From the NCBI GenBank assembly GCA_030594665.1, contig JAUVET010000045.1, positions 1-8,902 on the forward strand: a stretch of 8,902 nucleotides of DNA. Reading direction: 5' to 3'. Below the pieces are notes generated by a model. It had not been told where the DNA came from. It was given only the letters and a program-made list of their open reading frames with translations, and made no database searches. Within the stretch, counting starts at the first letter, position 1, and every line of letters starts with the position of its first letter. Both the position numbers and the translations under genes were made by a program. This document shows, one piece after another, positions 1-6,182 of this stretch. The DNA is from Methanosarcinaceae archaeon (lineage in GTDB: Archaea; Halobacteriota; Methanosarcinia; Methanosarcinales; Methanosarcinaceae).

Positions 1-293
1 GATTCAAAACTTCCGGTTTCCTGCAAAATCGGCTTAAAGAACACTTCCGGTTTTAGCACCAGATGGTTCGCATCAGCAATTATAAAAACATCCTTTATCT
101 CATCCGGACGCATCTGGCCCATATTAGCATGCATCAGGTCATAGACTGCGTCTGAATCCGTATTATCGAAATCTGCAACATCCACTTTCGGGATGCGTAC
201 ACATAAGATCGGTCTGCCGATATGGAATACCCTGATAGCGTGTTCACGCTTCACATTCCTGCGCATCCGCGAGGCGGCCGCATTGTTATCCAT
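1..293 (-). CDS. Unrecognised protein, N-terminal part (runs off the window)
   Basis: An open frame starts at an ATG at 293-291 and stays open for 97 codons to the window edge. The product begins MDNNAAASRMRRNVKREHAI and continues through a mixed hydrophobic/charged region containing RPILCVRIPKVDV and VFIIADANHLVLKPEVFF. The start is supported by AGGTG seven bases upstream. An in-frame GTG at 302 is possible but has no good ribosome binding site. The gene begins about 39 bp after the chlI-like stop on the same strand, so the two are probably co-transcribed. I see no signal peptide, membrane segment or motif I can assign. Chelatase ChlI genes are often followed by a von Willebrand (ChlD-like) gene, but nothing in this N-terminus identifies it as such. 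It looks like a real gene because codon use resembles its neighbours and the frame is clean. Confidence 0.7.
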   Translation of the reverse strand, partial: MDNNAAASRMRRNVKREHAIRVFHIGRPILCVRIPKVDVADFDNTDSDAVYDLMHANMGQMRPDEIKDVFIIADANHLVLKPEVFFKPILQETGSFE

Positions 294-331
294 CTTTGGC
301 ACCTGTGAATATAAAATTTGTAGATCGTGTC

Positions 332-1456
332 CTAAACAGTTCCCTCTACAACCGCACGAAGTTGCTCTGCGCTGAAATCTTCTTCCTCGAACGGTTTTTT
401 GCGCATCCTGTGCGGTAGCACCATTTCTGCAGCTTCTATGATGTCATCGTTTGTGATACGTTCCCGCCCTTCATACGATGCATTGGTACGTGCCGTGCGC
501 TCAATCATGATATCGGCTCGATGCCCGTCCACATCGAAAGCGACACATATCTCTGCGATCGTCCGCAGGTTCTCCCTTGTCGTCGTGACACTTGAAAGCA
601 TCTGTTTTGCCTTTACGATCTTTGAGCGCAGTTTTTCCTGCTCAGGTTCGAATTCTCTCCTGAACCCGATCGGATCATCATTGAACTTGTTTCTTCGCTC
701 AACGATCTCGATGCGTTGCTCAATATCAGATATACCTATCACTTCGACCTGAAGCGCGATCCTGTCAAGAAGTTGCGGTCGCAGTTCCCCTTCTTCAGGA
801 TTCATGCTTCCGATAATAATAAAATTCGATGGATGACTGACACTCACACCCTCACGCTCAACCGTATTCACACCCATTGCGGCTGCATCAAGCAATGCAT
901 CCACAACAAAATCATCAAGCAGGTTTATTTCGTCAACATAAAGGATACTGCGGTTCGCATCGGCAAGTATGCCTGGCTCAAACGCCTGCACGCCTTGCTT
1001 GACCGCTTTTTCAATGTCAAGACTGCCAACTACACGATCTTCAGTTGCACCGACCGGCAGGTCAACAACTTTTGTCTGGCGTTTTTCAATCTTCAGTGTC
1101 CCACTCTTCTGCTTATTCCGACATTCCCAGCAAAACTTATCAGATTCGTCAGGGTCGCAGTTGAACTTACATCCTGCAATGACCTCTATCTCGGGAAGGA
1201 TCTCTGCCAGTCCCCTTACTGCTGTGGATTTTGCGGTTCCTTTCTGACCACGGATAAGGACACCGCCGATCGAGGGATTGATCGCATTTAATATCAGTGC
1301 ACGGAGCATGTCCTCCTGCCCTACAATTGCAGACACAGGAAACATTACACGATCGGTTCTTGTCTCCATTTTTGCTATATCTTCGATTGCAGTACTGATC
1401 TGCTCAACTTCTTCCGTAACTTCTTTGATTGTACCGCTGACTTTGATTGCGCTCAT
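332..1456 (-). CDS. chlI: Magnesium/cobalt chelatase-type AAA+ ATPase, ChlI/BchI family
   Basis: This 374-residue protein belongs to the AAA+ motor subunits that drive metal insertion into tetrapyrroles (ChlI/BchI). Walker A is GQKGTAKS at residues 70-77, Walker B is ILYVDEIN around 171-178, and the sensor region is [20 protein letters not shown] at 213-232. Four cysteines at 96, 100, 109 and 112 (C-x3-C-x8-C-x2-C) sit in an insertion after the first helix. This insertion is seen in many non-photosynthetic ChlI-like proteins and could bind a metal, which is inference. The ATG at 1456 follows AGGAAGGG by a short spacer, so the start looks right. The first roughly 40 residues are a charged extension before the usual [12 protein letters not shown] start of the domain. 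In an archaeon the likely job is cobalt insertion for cobamides together with a CobN-type large subunit, or a related ATPase role. The partner is not in this window. The family call is firm; the metal is not. Confidence 0.9.
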   Translation of the reverse strand: MSAIKVSGTIKEVTEEVEQISTAIEDIAKMETRTDRVMFPVSAIVGQEDMLRALILNAINPSIGGVLIRGQKGTAKSTAVRGLAEILPEIEVIAGCKFNCDPDESDKFCWECRNKQKSGTLKIEKRQTKVVDLPVGATEDRVVGSLDIEKAVKQGVQAFEPGILADANRSILYVDEINLLDDFVVDALLDAAAMGVNTVEREGVSVSHPSNFIIIGSMNPEEGELRPQLLDRIALQVEVIGISDIEQRIEIVERRNKFNDDPIGFRREFEPEQEKLRSKIVKAKQMLSSVTTTRENLRTIAEICVAFDVDGHRADIMIERTARTNASYEGRERITNDDIIEAAEMVLPHRMRKKPFEEEDFSAEQLRAVVEGTV

Positions 1457-1520
1457 GATTATCCCTTCCTGAGATGGAACAGGCAGTGGCTATTGGATGT
1501 ATGTTTGTAATTTATGTTTA

Positions 1521-1925
1521 TTAGAGATACCTTAGAACTATCGCTGAAATGAGTGCCATGATCAATAATATCATGCCAATGGAAAACATTCCAAATACTA
1601 TTTTCATATGTGCATCCCTGTTATTTTTTGCGACACTGTGCAGTTCCACTAAACTGACTGACATGGTTAAGAAAAATACAATTGCTGATGTCAGCAATAA
1701 TGATCCCGCCACTATAATGTATTCGGCAGTCCATGTAAGTGCCTGTGCATTTATGAGATCTATGAAGAAATCCTTCCCATGCCGAACATATGCAGCCGTG
1801 ATCCACAATATAGTGTATGTTATTTCCGCAGCACCTATGGTCACAGAGCACATTGTAAATGCGAAAAGTGTAAGCATTGATCCGATATCAGGAATTTTTA
1901 GGTCAATCTGCCATTCTTTGTCCAC
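1521..1925 (-). CDS. Small integral membrane protein of unknown function
   Basis: The product has about 134 residues with three long hydrophobic stretches, roughly residues 17-46, 68-93 and 108-133 counted from the GTG at 1925. The polar linkers contain VRHGKDFFIDL and HSVAKNNRDAHMK. A short charged N-terminus (VDKEWQIDLKIPD) precedes the first helix, and no cleavable signal peptide is obvious. I chose the GTG at 1925-1923 because AGGTG lies five bases upstream (1935-1931). The same frame can be extended to a TTG at 1952, which would give 143 residues but has no ribosome binding site. The gene lies between cofD and the chlI-like gene on the same strand, 64 bp before the latter, so it may be transcribed with it. 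I do not recognise a family, and no catalytic residues stand out. Confidence 0.72.
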   Translation of the reverse strand: MDKEWQIDLKIPDIGSMLTLFAFTMCSVTIGAAEITYTILWITAAYVRHGKDFFIDLINAQALTWTAEYIIVAGSLLLTSAIVFFLTMSVSLVELHSVAKNNRDAHMKIVFGMFSIGMILLIMALISAIVLRYL

Positions 1926-1999
1926 TGTCACACCTATTTTTATAGTATACAATTTAGAAATTGTTGATTCTGATATATTTGAACAATTAAATATATTCT

Positions 2000-2015
2000 A
2001 CCAATTAATATTGGT
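2000..2015. promoter_or_regulatory. 16-bp inverted repeat, possible operator
   Basis: ACCAATTAATATTGGT has perfect 6-bp arms (ACCAAT/ATTGGT) around a TAAT centre. It lies in the 130-bp AT-rich spacer between the cofD stop and the membrane-protein start, about 75 bp upstream of that GTG. Its size and symmetry suit a dimeric helix-turn-helix regulator. Nearby TATA-like stretches on the minus strand (around 1991-1997 and 1937-1944) make this the likely promoter region of the membrane-protein/chlI-like unit. No regulator gene is in the window. A chance palindrome in AT-rich DNA cannot be excluded. Confidence 0.35.
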
Positions 2016-2050
2016 GGATTTATCATAAAAGAGTATCTATCAAATTATAC

Positions 2051-2055
2051 AAAAA
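2051..2055 (-). terminator. Oligo-T run after cofD, possible archaeal terminator
   Basis: Read on the minus strand, five T residues follow two bases after the cofD stop codon, with further T-rich sequence down to about 2020. Archaeal transcription often ends at short T tracts without a hairpin. The evidence is only compositional. Confidence 0.25.
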
Positions 2056-2057
2056 CA

Positions 2058-2978
2058 CTACAGCCCATCGAAAACATTCAATATTTGTTTTGAAAGTTTA
2101 ACACTTATATCAACAGATTTCATCAACGTGTCAGCTTGCACAACCTCGCATCCAATGTCATCAAAGTCTGATATATCAGCTGTGTCGCGTTCATCGATGA
2201 TAAATACGTCAACAATGTCCTGATAACACTTCGCAACACCAACTGACGATACCTCTAATCCGCGTGCCTGCATGAGTTTTCCTGCCGGACCGCTTACAGG
2301 TTCTTTGCCGATTATAGGGCTTACTGCAACGACCTTTTTGTGTTTCAGTATTTCGCGCATCCCTGGCAGTTCAAGGATTGGTCCGATACTTGTTATCGGA
2401 TTGCTCGGACCAATTAACACTTCATTGTCCGTCTCAAGTGCCTTGAGTACGGCAGGTGCAATAGCGGCATTGGAAATTCCGTCTATTGAAACGTCCACCA
2501 CATCCGGTTCACCATGTTTCTTAACCCAGAAATCCTGAAAATGCATCTTACCCTGCGGCGTTGTTATGATCGTGGATACGTGATCGTCTGACATTGGAAG
2601 CACGTCTGTTTTTATACCAAATGCAGCGCAGAGTTTTTGGATCGCGAATGTCAGGGTACCGCCGCTTCGCAGAATGTCCGAGCGCATAATATGAGTTGCA
2701 CGGTCAAGATCACCGAGTATCATCCCTTCATCGAGCCCCAATGATTTCATTGTTTCGTGGGTTCGGAATGTGTCTCCTGCGACTCCCCACCATTTTTCCA
2801 TGTCGATCCGGTCTGAGAGCAGGTACAGGACAGTGTCTATGTCAGGAGTTATCAGGTTGCCGGATACCCATACGTCCTCTGCGGTATTCACAACTACTGT
2901 GATTTCTTCGGGTGGGATAAGTTTACGAAGCCCGTTTAGCAATTTTGGTGTTCCGGTGCCGCCTGAGAGTGTTATCAT
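2058..2978 (-). CDS. cofD: 2-phospho-L-lactate transferase (coenzyme F420 synthesis)
   Basis: This 306-residue cytoplasmic enzyme transfers the phospholactyl (or related) group from the guanylyl-activated precursor to the deazaflavin Fo, giving F420-0. F420 is the hydride carrier of methanogenesis. Family marks are the N-terminal substrate-binding loop LSGGTGTPKLL, the stretch NTAEDVWVSGNLITPDIDTV, the LGDLDRATHIMRSD region with GGTLT following, and GPSNPITSIGPIL in the second half. The frame is open 19 codons further upstream to 3035, but the protein must start at the ATG at 2978-2976 (MITLSGGTGTPKLL). That matches the usual CofD N-terminus and length, and AAGGA lies about ten bases upstream. 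It is the first gene of the minus-strand block and its upstream side is the decayed region, so its promoter probably lies at 2985-3045. The sequence appears intact and the call is firm. Confidence 0.96.
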   Translation of the reverse strand: MITLSGGTGTPKLLNGLRKLIPPEEITVVVNTAEDVWVSGNLITPDIDTVLYLLSDRIDMEKWWGVAGDTFRTHETMKSLGLDEGMILGDLDRATHIMRSDILRSGGTLTFAIQKLCAAFGIKTDVLPMSDDHVSTIITTPQGKMHFQDFWVKKHGEPDVVDVSIDGISNAAIAPAVLKALETDNEVLIGPSNPITSIGPILELPGMREILKHKKVVAVSPIIGKEPVSGPAGKLMQARGLEVSSVGVAKCYQDIVDVFIIDERDTADISDFDDIGCEVVQADTLMKSVDISVKLSKQILNVFDGL

Positions 2979-3019
2979 GGTTGGTATTTCCTTTTTGTTT
3001 GGAATGTATGTGGTAAAGA

Positions 3020-3217
3020 TCAAATGTATGTACACGCAATGAACCGCGGAGAAAGCGGAGAACGCAGAGAAAGCGGAGAGTTCAGCGTGTTCAGTGTGGC
3101 ATGGAGCGATGCGAAGTGAGTTTTTCGGATTCGGGAATCATACTGCCGCCGTGATTTTTCGAGGAATTCGATGGCGAATTTTTCGATTTCGGATTCGGTG
3201 ATCTTATTTGTAGTCAT
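3020..3217 (-). pseudogene. HsdR-like N-terminal fragment (type I restriction relic)
   Basis: An ATG at 3217 opens a frame beginning MTTNKITESEIEKFAIEFLE. This resembles the extreme N-terminus of type I restriction endonuclease R subunits, which in full length exceed 700 residues and go on to a nuclease domain. Similarity fades after about residue 21 (near 3155). From there the frame reads through arginine- and serine-rich low-complexity sequence generated by the 9-bp repeat tract and stops at 3020. The start overlaps the end of the RhuM-like fragment by 14 bp in another frame, as expected of a once-intact operon. GGGAGAAT lies a few bases upstream as a possible ribosome binding site. I recall the family pattern from memory and the match is short, so HsdR is probable rather than certain. 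No nuclease or helicase motif remains. Confidence 0.5.
3046..3081. repeat. 9-bp tandem repeat, four copies
   Basis: Four consecutive units read GCGGAGAAA, GCGGAGAAC, GCAGAGAAA and GCGGAGAGT. The tract lies about 70 bp upstream of cofD. It generates the low-complexity tail of the HsdR-like frame. Similar GCAGAGAA/GCGGAGAA strings recur between genes in many environmental archaeal and bacterial genomes. Function is unknown. Confidence 0.85.
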
Positions 3218-3392
3218 CCTTATTCTCCCTGATACGCCACACCTCTTTGTCAAAATCGGAAATATAATTTTCATCCTGTGTTACCCGATATTCTTCGTAT
3301 TCCTGCTCTGCTTTTAGCTTCGCTTCCAATGCGCCAACTTTACCTTTATCTAGTATCGGGTAACTGGATAATTCCAAGAAACTATGGGTGAA
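3204..3392 (-). pseudogene. RhuM-family protein, C-terminal fragment
   Basis: This frame is open for 62 codons between an in-frame TAG (3395-3393) and the TAA at 3206-3204, with no start codon of its own that fits. The peptide includes FLELSSYPILDKGKVGALEA and, further on, EYEEYRVTQDENYISDFDKE. That pattern (FLE-x-N/S-x-Y, a lysine/glutamate-rich helix, then an EY-x-x-YR-x-x-QD and a SDFDKE ending) is the C-terminal signature I associate with RhuM/virulence-associated proteins of about 330 residues. Everything N-terminal of roughly 3385 is missing and replaced by unrelated sequence, so the gene is truncated. RhuM genes commonly sit among hsdM, hsdS and hsdR, which agrees with the HsdR-like start directly downstream. 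The fragment is almost certainly non-functional. Confidence 0.55.
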
Positions 3393-3450
3393 CTACCCCT
3401 CCCTACCGCTGCACAGTGAGGAAGGAACTTCCTGCTTCATTCCCCCAACC
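3384..3450. mobile_element. Hairpin-rich segment resembling an IS200/IS605-type element end
   Basis: The segment starts exactly where the RhuM-like frame loses its similarity. It contains GGGTGAACTACCC (3386-3398, 4-bp arms), a pyrimidine-rich CCCTCCCTACCGCTGC stretch, and a second hairpin at 3419-3433 with AGGAAG/CTTCCT arms around GAA. It ends in CCCCC. GGTGAACTACC-type sequences followed by a small hairpin remind me of the 3' ends of TnpB-carrying IS200/IS605 elements in archaea, where the guide RNA scaffold lies. No transposase or tnpB reading frame is present, so this would be a solo end or a non-autonomous copy. The call rests on recollection of a motif and secondary structure only. Confidence 0.3.
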
Positions 3451-3611
3451 TATGTTTTGTCAGGGACAATGTTAATTGGACTTCTTTATATATATATCAA
3501 AGCCAAGCGGAGTGAAAGTATTCTGGAAATTGTTATTTTGAATTACATCCAATTTAATCTGGTTTTGATGAGTATTATCGGAATTCAATCATTTGCGGCA
3601 AATATCTCTCG

Positions 3612-3629
3612 CTCTCTGCGCTCTCTGCG
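3612..3629. repeat. Two copies of CTCTCTGCG, inverted relative to the tract at 3046
   Basis: CTCTCTGCG occurs twice in direct succession, preceded by a degenerate copy at 3603-3611 (TATCTCTCG). Its reverse complement, CGCAGAGAG, shares the CGCAGAGA core with the tract at 3046-3081. The two tracts are therefore related and lie in opposite orientation about 530 bp apart, with the restriction-locus relics between them. Confidence 0.7.
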
Positions 3630-3656
3630 CCCTGCACGCCTTGCGGGCGTAACAGG

Positions 3657-3681
3657 CACTCAACTCCGCAGGAGGTGAGTG
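3657..3681. other. Imperfect hairpin with 10 paired bases
   Basis: CACTCA (3657-3662) pairs with TGAGTG (3676-3681), and CTCC (3664-3667) pairs with GGAG (3671-3674) around a GCA loop, with one A/G mismatch. The 3' arm contains AGGAGGTGA, a perfect Shine-Dalgarno string, but no convincing gene follows. No T tract follows, so a simple terminator is unlikely. Confidence 0.4.
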
Positions 3682-3740
3682 TGCTCAGCGGTGAAATTTT
3701 GTTCTATATTCATTGAAATGACTGTATTTTGGAACAGTGC

Positions 3741-3755
3741 CATATATTATATACG
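3741..3755 (+). promoter_or_regulatory. Candidate TATA box for the his genes
   Basis: CATATATTATATACG fits an archaeal TATA element and would place transcription start near 3775, giving hisG a leader of about 160 bases. A second AT element, TTTAAATATA at 3903-3912, is closer, but would put the start almost on the hisG ATG and lose the ribosome binding site AAAGGA at 3923-3928. I therefore prefer the distal element, weakly. Confidence 0.3.
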
Positions 3756-3936
3756 TCATGTAATTCAGATTAATCCGACCGATATTGATTATTTTTCTAT
3801 AATGTGTGAAACGCGCCGCCTGCACCAAATTGACCCGGCATCAAAACTACCTGGACAACGACCATACAAGAATGGTACTGCAAAAGGATAATGTAGAATC
3901 ATTTTAAATATATCAAAAACTTAAAGGACCTTCACA

Positions 3937-4791
3937 ATGATACGTATTGCAATACCCAACAAAGGTCGGCTGCACGAACCGACCGTTAACTTACTCAAAG
4001 AAGCCGGTCTTCCTGTTCTTGAAGGGGCGACCAGGAAACTTTTCGCAAAGACCACAGATCCCGACATAACATTCCTATTCGCAAGAGCCGCAGACATTCC
4101 TGAATACGTGCAGGACGGCGCAGCAGATGTAGGCATCACCGGACTTGACTTAATATCTGAAACGAGTGCAGACGTTGACGTGATCCTTGACCTGAAATTC
4201 GGTCGTGCGAAACTTGTACTCGCCGTCCCTGACGATTCACTGATCAAATCACCACAAGACCTGAACAGCATGCGGGTCGCAACCGAATTCCCGAATATCA
4301 CAAAACGATATTTTGAAGAACTAGGAGTAAATATCGAAATTGTCAAAGTAAGCGGAGCATGTGAAATGACCCCACATGTCGGGATAGCTGATGCGATCGT
4401 TGACATATCAAGTTCAGGCACAACACTCCTGACAAACCATTTGAAGGTGATAGAAGATGTATTTTCATCATCCGTTCGCCTGATAACAAACCGTGAAAGT
4501 GCGGCTGAAAAAGAAAAGATACAATACATAAAGACCGCGATCGAGAGTGTCCTGCATGCAAAAGGCAAGCGATACCTGATGATGAACGTTCCGGCTGACA
4601 AACTGGATGCTGTAAAAAACATACTTCCCGGACTTGCAGGACCAACCGTGATGAAAGTCGAATCCGATGACTCGATCCTGGCTGTCCATGCTGTTGTGGA
4701 TGTCGATATAATATTTTCCACCGTGAGCAAACTCAAAGATGTCGGTGCATGCGGTATTCTGGTCGTACCCATCGAACGTATGATGGCATAA
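3937..4791 (+). CDS. hisG: ATP phosphoribosyltransferase, long form
   Basis: HisG catalyses the first, feedback-controlled step of histidine synthesis, joining ATP and PRPP to phosphoribosyl-ATP in the cytoplasm. The 284-residue product starts MIRIAIPNKGRLHEPTVNLL, the classic HisG opening. It has the PRPP loop DISSSGTTL at 156-164, and the GAADVGITGLDLI region lies near 61-73. Residues from about 210 form the extra C-terminal domain of the long form, ending in HAVVDVDIIFSTVSKLKDVG and VVPIERMMA. This domain binds histidine, so the enzyme should be allosteric and should not need a HisZ partner. The ATG is preceded by AAAGGA eight bases upstream. It is the first gene of the his cluster, 50 bp before hisA. 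No truncation is visible. Confidence 0.97.
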   Translation: MIRIAIPNKGRLHEPTVNLLKEAGLPVLEGATRKLFAKTTDPDITFLFARAADIPEYVQDGAADVGITGLDLISETSADVDVILDLKFGRAKLVLAVPDDSLIKSPQDLNSMRVATEFPNITKRYFEELGVNIEIVKVSGACEMTPHVGIADAIVDISSSGTTLLTNHLKVIEDVFSSSVRLITNRESAAEKEKIQYIKTAIESVLHAKGKRYLMMNVPADKLDAVKNILPGLAGPTVMKVESDDSILAVHAVVDVDIIFSTVSKLKDVGACGILVVPIERMMA

Positions 4792-4838
4792 AGGTAGCAA
4801 GGCAGCAAGGTCGCAAAGTAACAAGGTAGCAAGGTGAC
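4791..4838. repeat. 8-bp tandem repeat filling the hisG-hisA spacer
   Basis: Six consecutive octamers read AAGGTAGC, AAGGCAGC, AAGGTCGC, AAAGTAAC, AAGGTAGC and AAGGTGAC. The tract starts at the last base of the hisG stop codon and ends three bases before the hisA ATG, so it is essentially the whole spacer. Most units contain AAGG, and the final AAGGTGAC is a good ribosome binding site for hisA. GGTAGCAA-type microsatellites recur in other environmental genomes, so this is probably a dispersed repeat that has settled between two operon genes without breaking translation. Confidence 0.92.
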
Positions 4839-4841
4839 AAC

Positions 4842-5579
4842 ATGTTTGAAGTTATACCTGCAGTTGATATGAGAGGGGGCAAATGTGTCCAGTTGGTGCA
4901 GGGAGTACCTGGCAGTGAACTGGTATCCATTGACGACCCGGTACAGGTTGCTCTTGACTGGGTAGAACAGGGCGCAAAGACACTCCACCTGATCGACCTT
5001 GACGGTGCGATAGATGGTACGCGCAACAATGCACCCATTATCGAGAGAATCGTCAAGGAGTGCAAACCCCTGGGAATGTCGATACAGGTCGGCGGAGGCA
5101 TCCGCGCATTCGAGGACGGGGCAGCACTTCTCAACATTGGCGTAGATAAGATCATCCTGAGCACGGCAGCACTCAATGAGCCGGAATTGATCCGGAAACT
5201 CGCGGATGAGTTCGGAAGCGAGCACATCAATGTGGCACTTGATGCAAAGAACGGTAAGATCTCCATTGAGGGATGGACAAAGGAATCACAATTCACGCCT
5301 GTTGATATGGGAACAAAGTTCGAGGAACTTGGGGCAGGAAGTATTCTTTTCACAAATATCGATAGCGAGGGATTGATGCAAGGTGTCAACCCCGAACCTA
5401 CGCGGGCACTTGTGGAATCGGTGAATATACCTGTTATCGCATCGGGCGGGGTCACAACCCTTGCAGACATTGTTGCGCTAAAAAACACGGGTGCATCCGG
5501 TGTTGTTGTCGGCAGCGCGCTTTACACTAACAAGTTTACACTTCCAGAAGCGATAAATATTATCAGGGACGATTCATAA
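4842..5579 (+). CDS. hisA: ProFAR isomerase
   Basis: HisA is the TIM-barrel isomerase that opens the ribose ring of ProFAR to PRFAR in histidine synthesis. The 245-residue product has the two half-barrel marks of the family. The first catalytic aspartate is in VIPAVDMRGGKCVQL (Asp9) and the second in NVALDAKNGK (Asp134). The phosphate-binding loops are QVGGGIR (82-88) and IASGGV (199-204) with VVVGSAL (221-227). The VDMRGGKCVQL sequence and the downstream EGWTKES distinguish it from HisF, which closes the ring in a later step. Length is normal. The ATG follows AAGGTGAC, the last unit of the repeat in the spacer. hisB begins 27 bp later, and the three his genes are presumably one transcript. 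Confidence 0.96.
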   Translation: MFEVIPAVDMRGGKCVQLVQGVPGSELVSIDDPVQVALDWVEQGAKTLHLIDLDGAIDGTRNNAPIIERIVKECKPLGMSIQVGGGIRAFEDGAALLNIGVDKIILSTAALNEPELIRKLADEFGSEHINVALDAKNGKISIEGWTKESQFTPVDMGTKFEELGAGSILFTNIDSEGLMQGVNPEPTRALVESVNIPVIASGGVTTLADIVALKNTGASGVVVGSALYTNKFTLPEAINIIRDDS

Positions 5580-5606
5580 ATAGATTAAGACAGTAAGGGG
5601 AATCTC

Positions 5607-6182
5607 ATGAGAACCGCAAAGATATCACGCAAAACGAACGAAACCGATATTCGAATGAAACTAACACTTGACGGCACTGGCTCGTCCGACATCAATACAG
5701 GCATAGGGTTCTTTGACCACATGCTTACATCATTTACAAGACACGGTAATTTCGACCTCACAATTGCCGCAAGAGGTGACCTTATTGTGGATGAACACCA
5801 CCTTATTGAGGATACAGGGATCGTTCTTGGACAAGTGATAGCCAAAGCCATTGGTGACAGGTCAGGCATTGCACGATTTGGCGAAGCACGCATCCCCATG
5901 GACGAATCACTGGCAGACGTGGTGCTGGACCTTGGTGGACGTAGCTATATTGTAATGAATGCCGAGTTTGGATCACCGCGCGTGGGAGAGTTCAATACCC
6001 AGATGGTCGGACACTTCTTTGAATCGCTTGCAGAAAATGCGAAGATGAACCTTCACATAGCGGTAAGCGGTGAGAATGACCACCACATGATCGAAGCGAT
6101 GTTCAAGGCGTTTGCATATGCACTGCGCCGTGCCGTCGTTGTTGAGGGTGGCGGGGTCAAGAGTACGAAAGGTGTGCTGTAA
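5607..6182 (+). CDS. hisB: Imidazoleglycerol-phosphate dehydratase
   Basis: HisB removes water from imidazole-glycerol phosphate to give imidazole-acetol phosphate, using two manganese ions per active site. The 191-residue protein is the monofunctional type, without the N-terminal phosphatase domain of enterobacteria. The two pseudo-repeats carry the metal ligands: [13 protein letters not shown] (35-47) with DEHHLIED (62-69), and VGHFFESLA (134-142) with ENDHHMIEA (156-164). The C-terminus [13 protein letters not shown] is the usual ending. The ATG at 5607 has AAGGGGA about seven bases upstream. It is intact and of normal size. The remaining his genes are not in this window. Confidence 0.97.
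   Translation: MRTAKISRKTNETDIRMKLTLDGTGSSDINTGIGFFDHMLTSFTRHGNFDLTIAARGDLIVDEHHLIEDTGIVLGQVIAKAIGDRSGIARFGEARIPMDESLADVVLDLGGRSYIVMNAEFGSPRVGEFNTQMVGHFFESLAENAKMNLHIAVSGENDHHMIEAMFKAFAYALRRAVVVEGGGVKSTKGVL

Larger units (their letters stand above)
3399..3936. other. Long intergenic stretch without a credible gene
   Basis: Both strands were read. Plus-strand frames at about 3388-3678 and 3679-3891 are open but have irregular composition, cross the repeat tracts and match nothing I know. Contents seen are the hairpin-rich segment at its left end, a TATA-like CTTTATATATATATC at 3481-3495 with no gene behind it, the CTCTCTGCG repeat at 3612-3629, a GC-rich hairpin at 3657-3681, a second TATA-like element at 3741-3755, and the hisG leader. 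At 3836-3870 the sequence TGACCCGGCATCAAAAC has the feel of an insertion-sequence end, without proof. Base composition shifts between AT-rich and GC-rich within tens of bases, as in patchwork intergenic DNA. Confidence 0.6.

Noticed and set aside
2979..3035. 19-codon N-terminal extension of CofD
   Set aside because: The CofD family begins at the MITLSGGTGTPKLL stretch, and the extension has no ribosome binding site and crosses the probable promoter.
3388..3678. Plus-strand open frame of 96 codons
   Set aside because: It runs through the hairpin segment and the CTCTCTGCG repeat, ends in repeat-derived arginine-rich sequence, has no ribosome binding site and resembles no protein.
3836..3870. 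TGACCCGGCATCAAAAC region as an insertion-sequence terminus
   Set aside because: It only feels like known IS ends. No inverted partner, target duplication or transposase fragment could be found in the window.
3679..3891. Plus-strand frame with GTG start right after AGGAGGTGA
   Set aside because: The Shine-Dalgarno string is part of a hairpin and too close to the first GTG. The peptide has irregular composition and no recognisable motif, and the frame looks open by chance.
4791..4838. CRISPR-like array
   Set aside because: The units are 8 bp, contiguous and without spacers, so this is a simple tandem repeat.
3921..5225. Long minus-strand open frame opposite hisG and hisA
   Set aside because: It is the antisense shadow of two clear his genes, serine- and threonine-rich, with a repeat-derived LLPCYFATLLPCYL stretch from the 8-bp tract.
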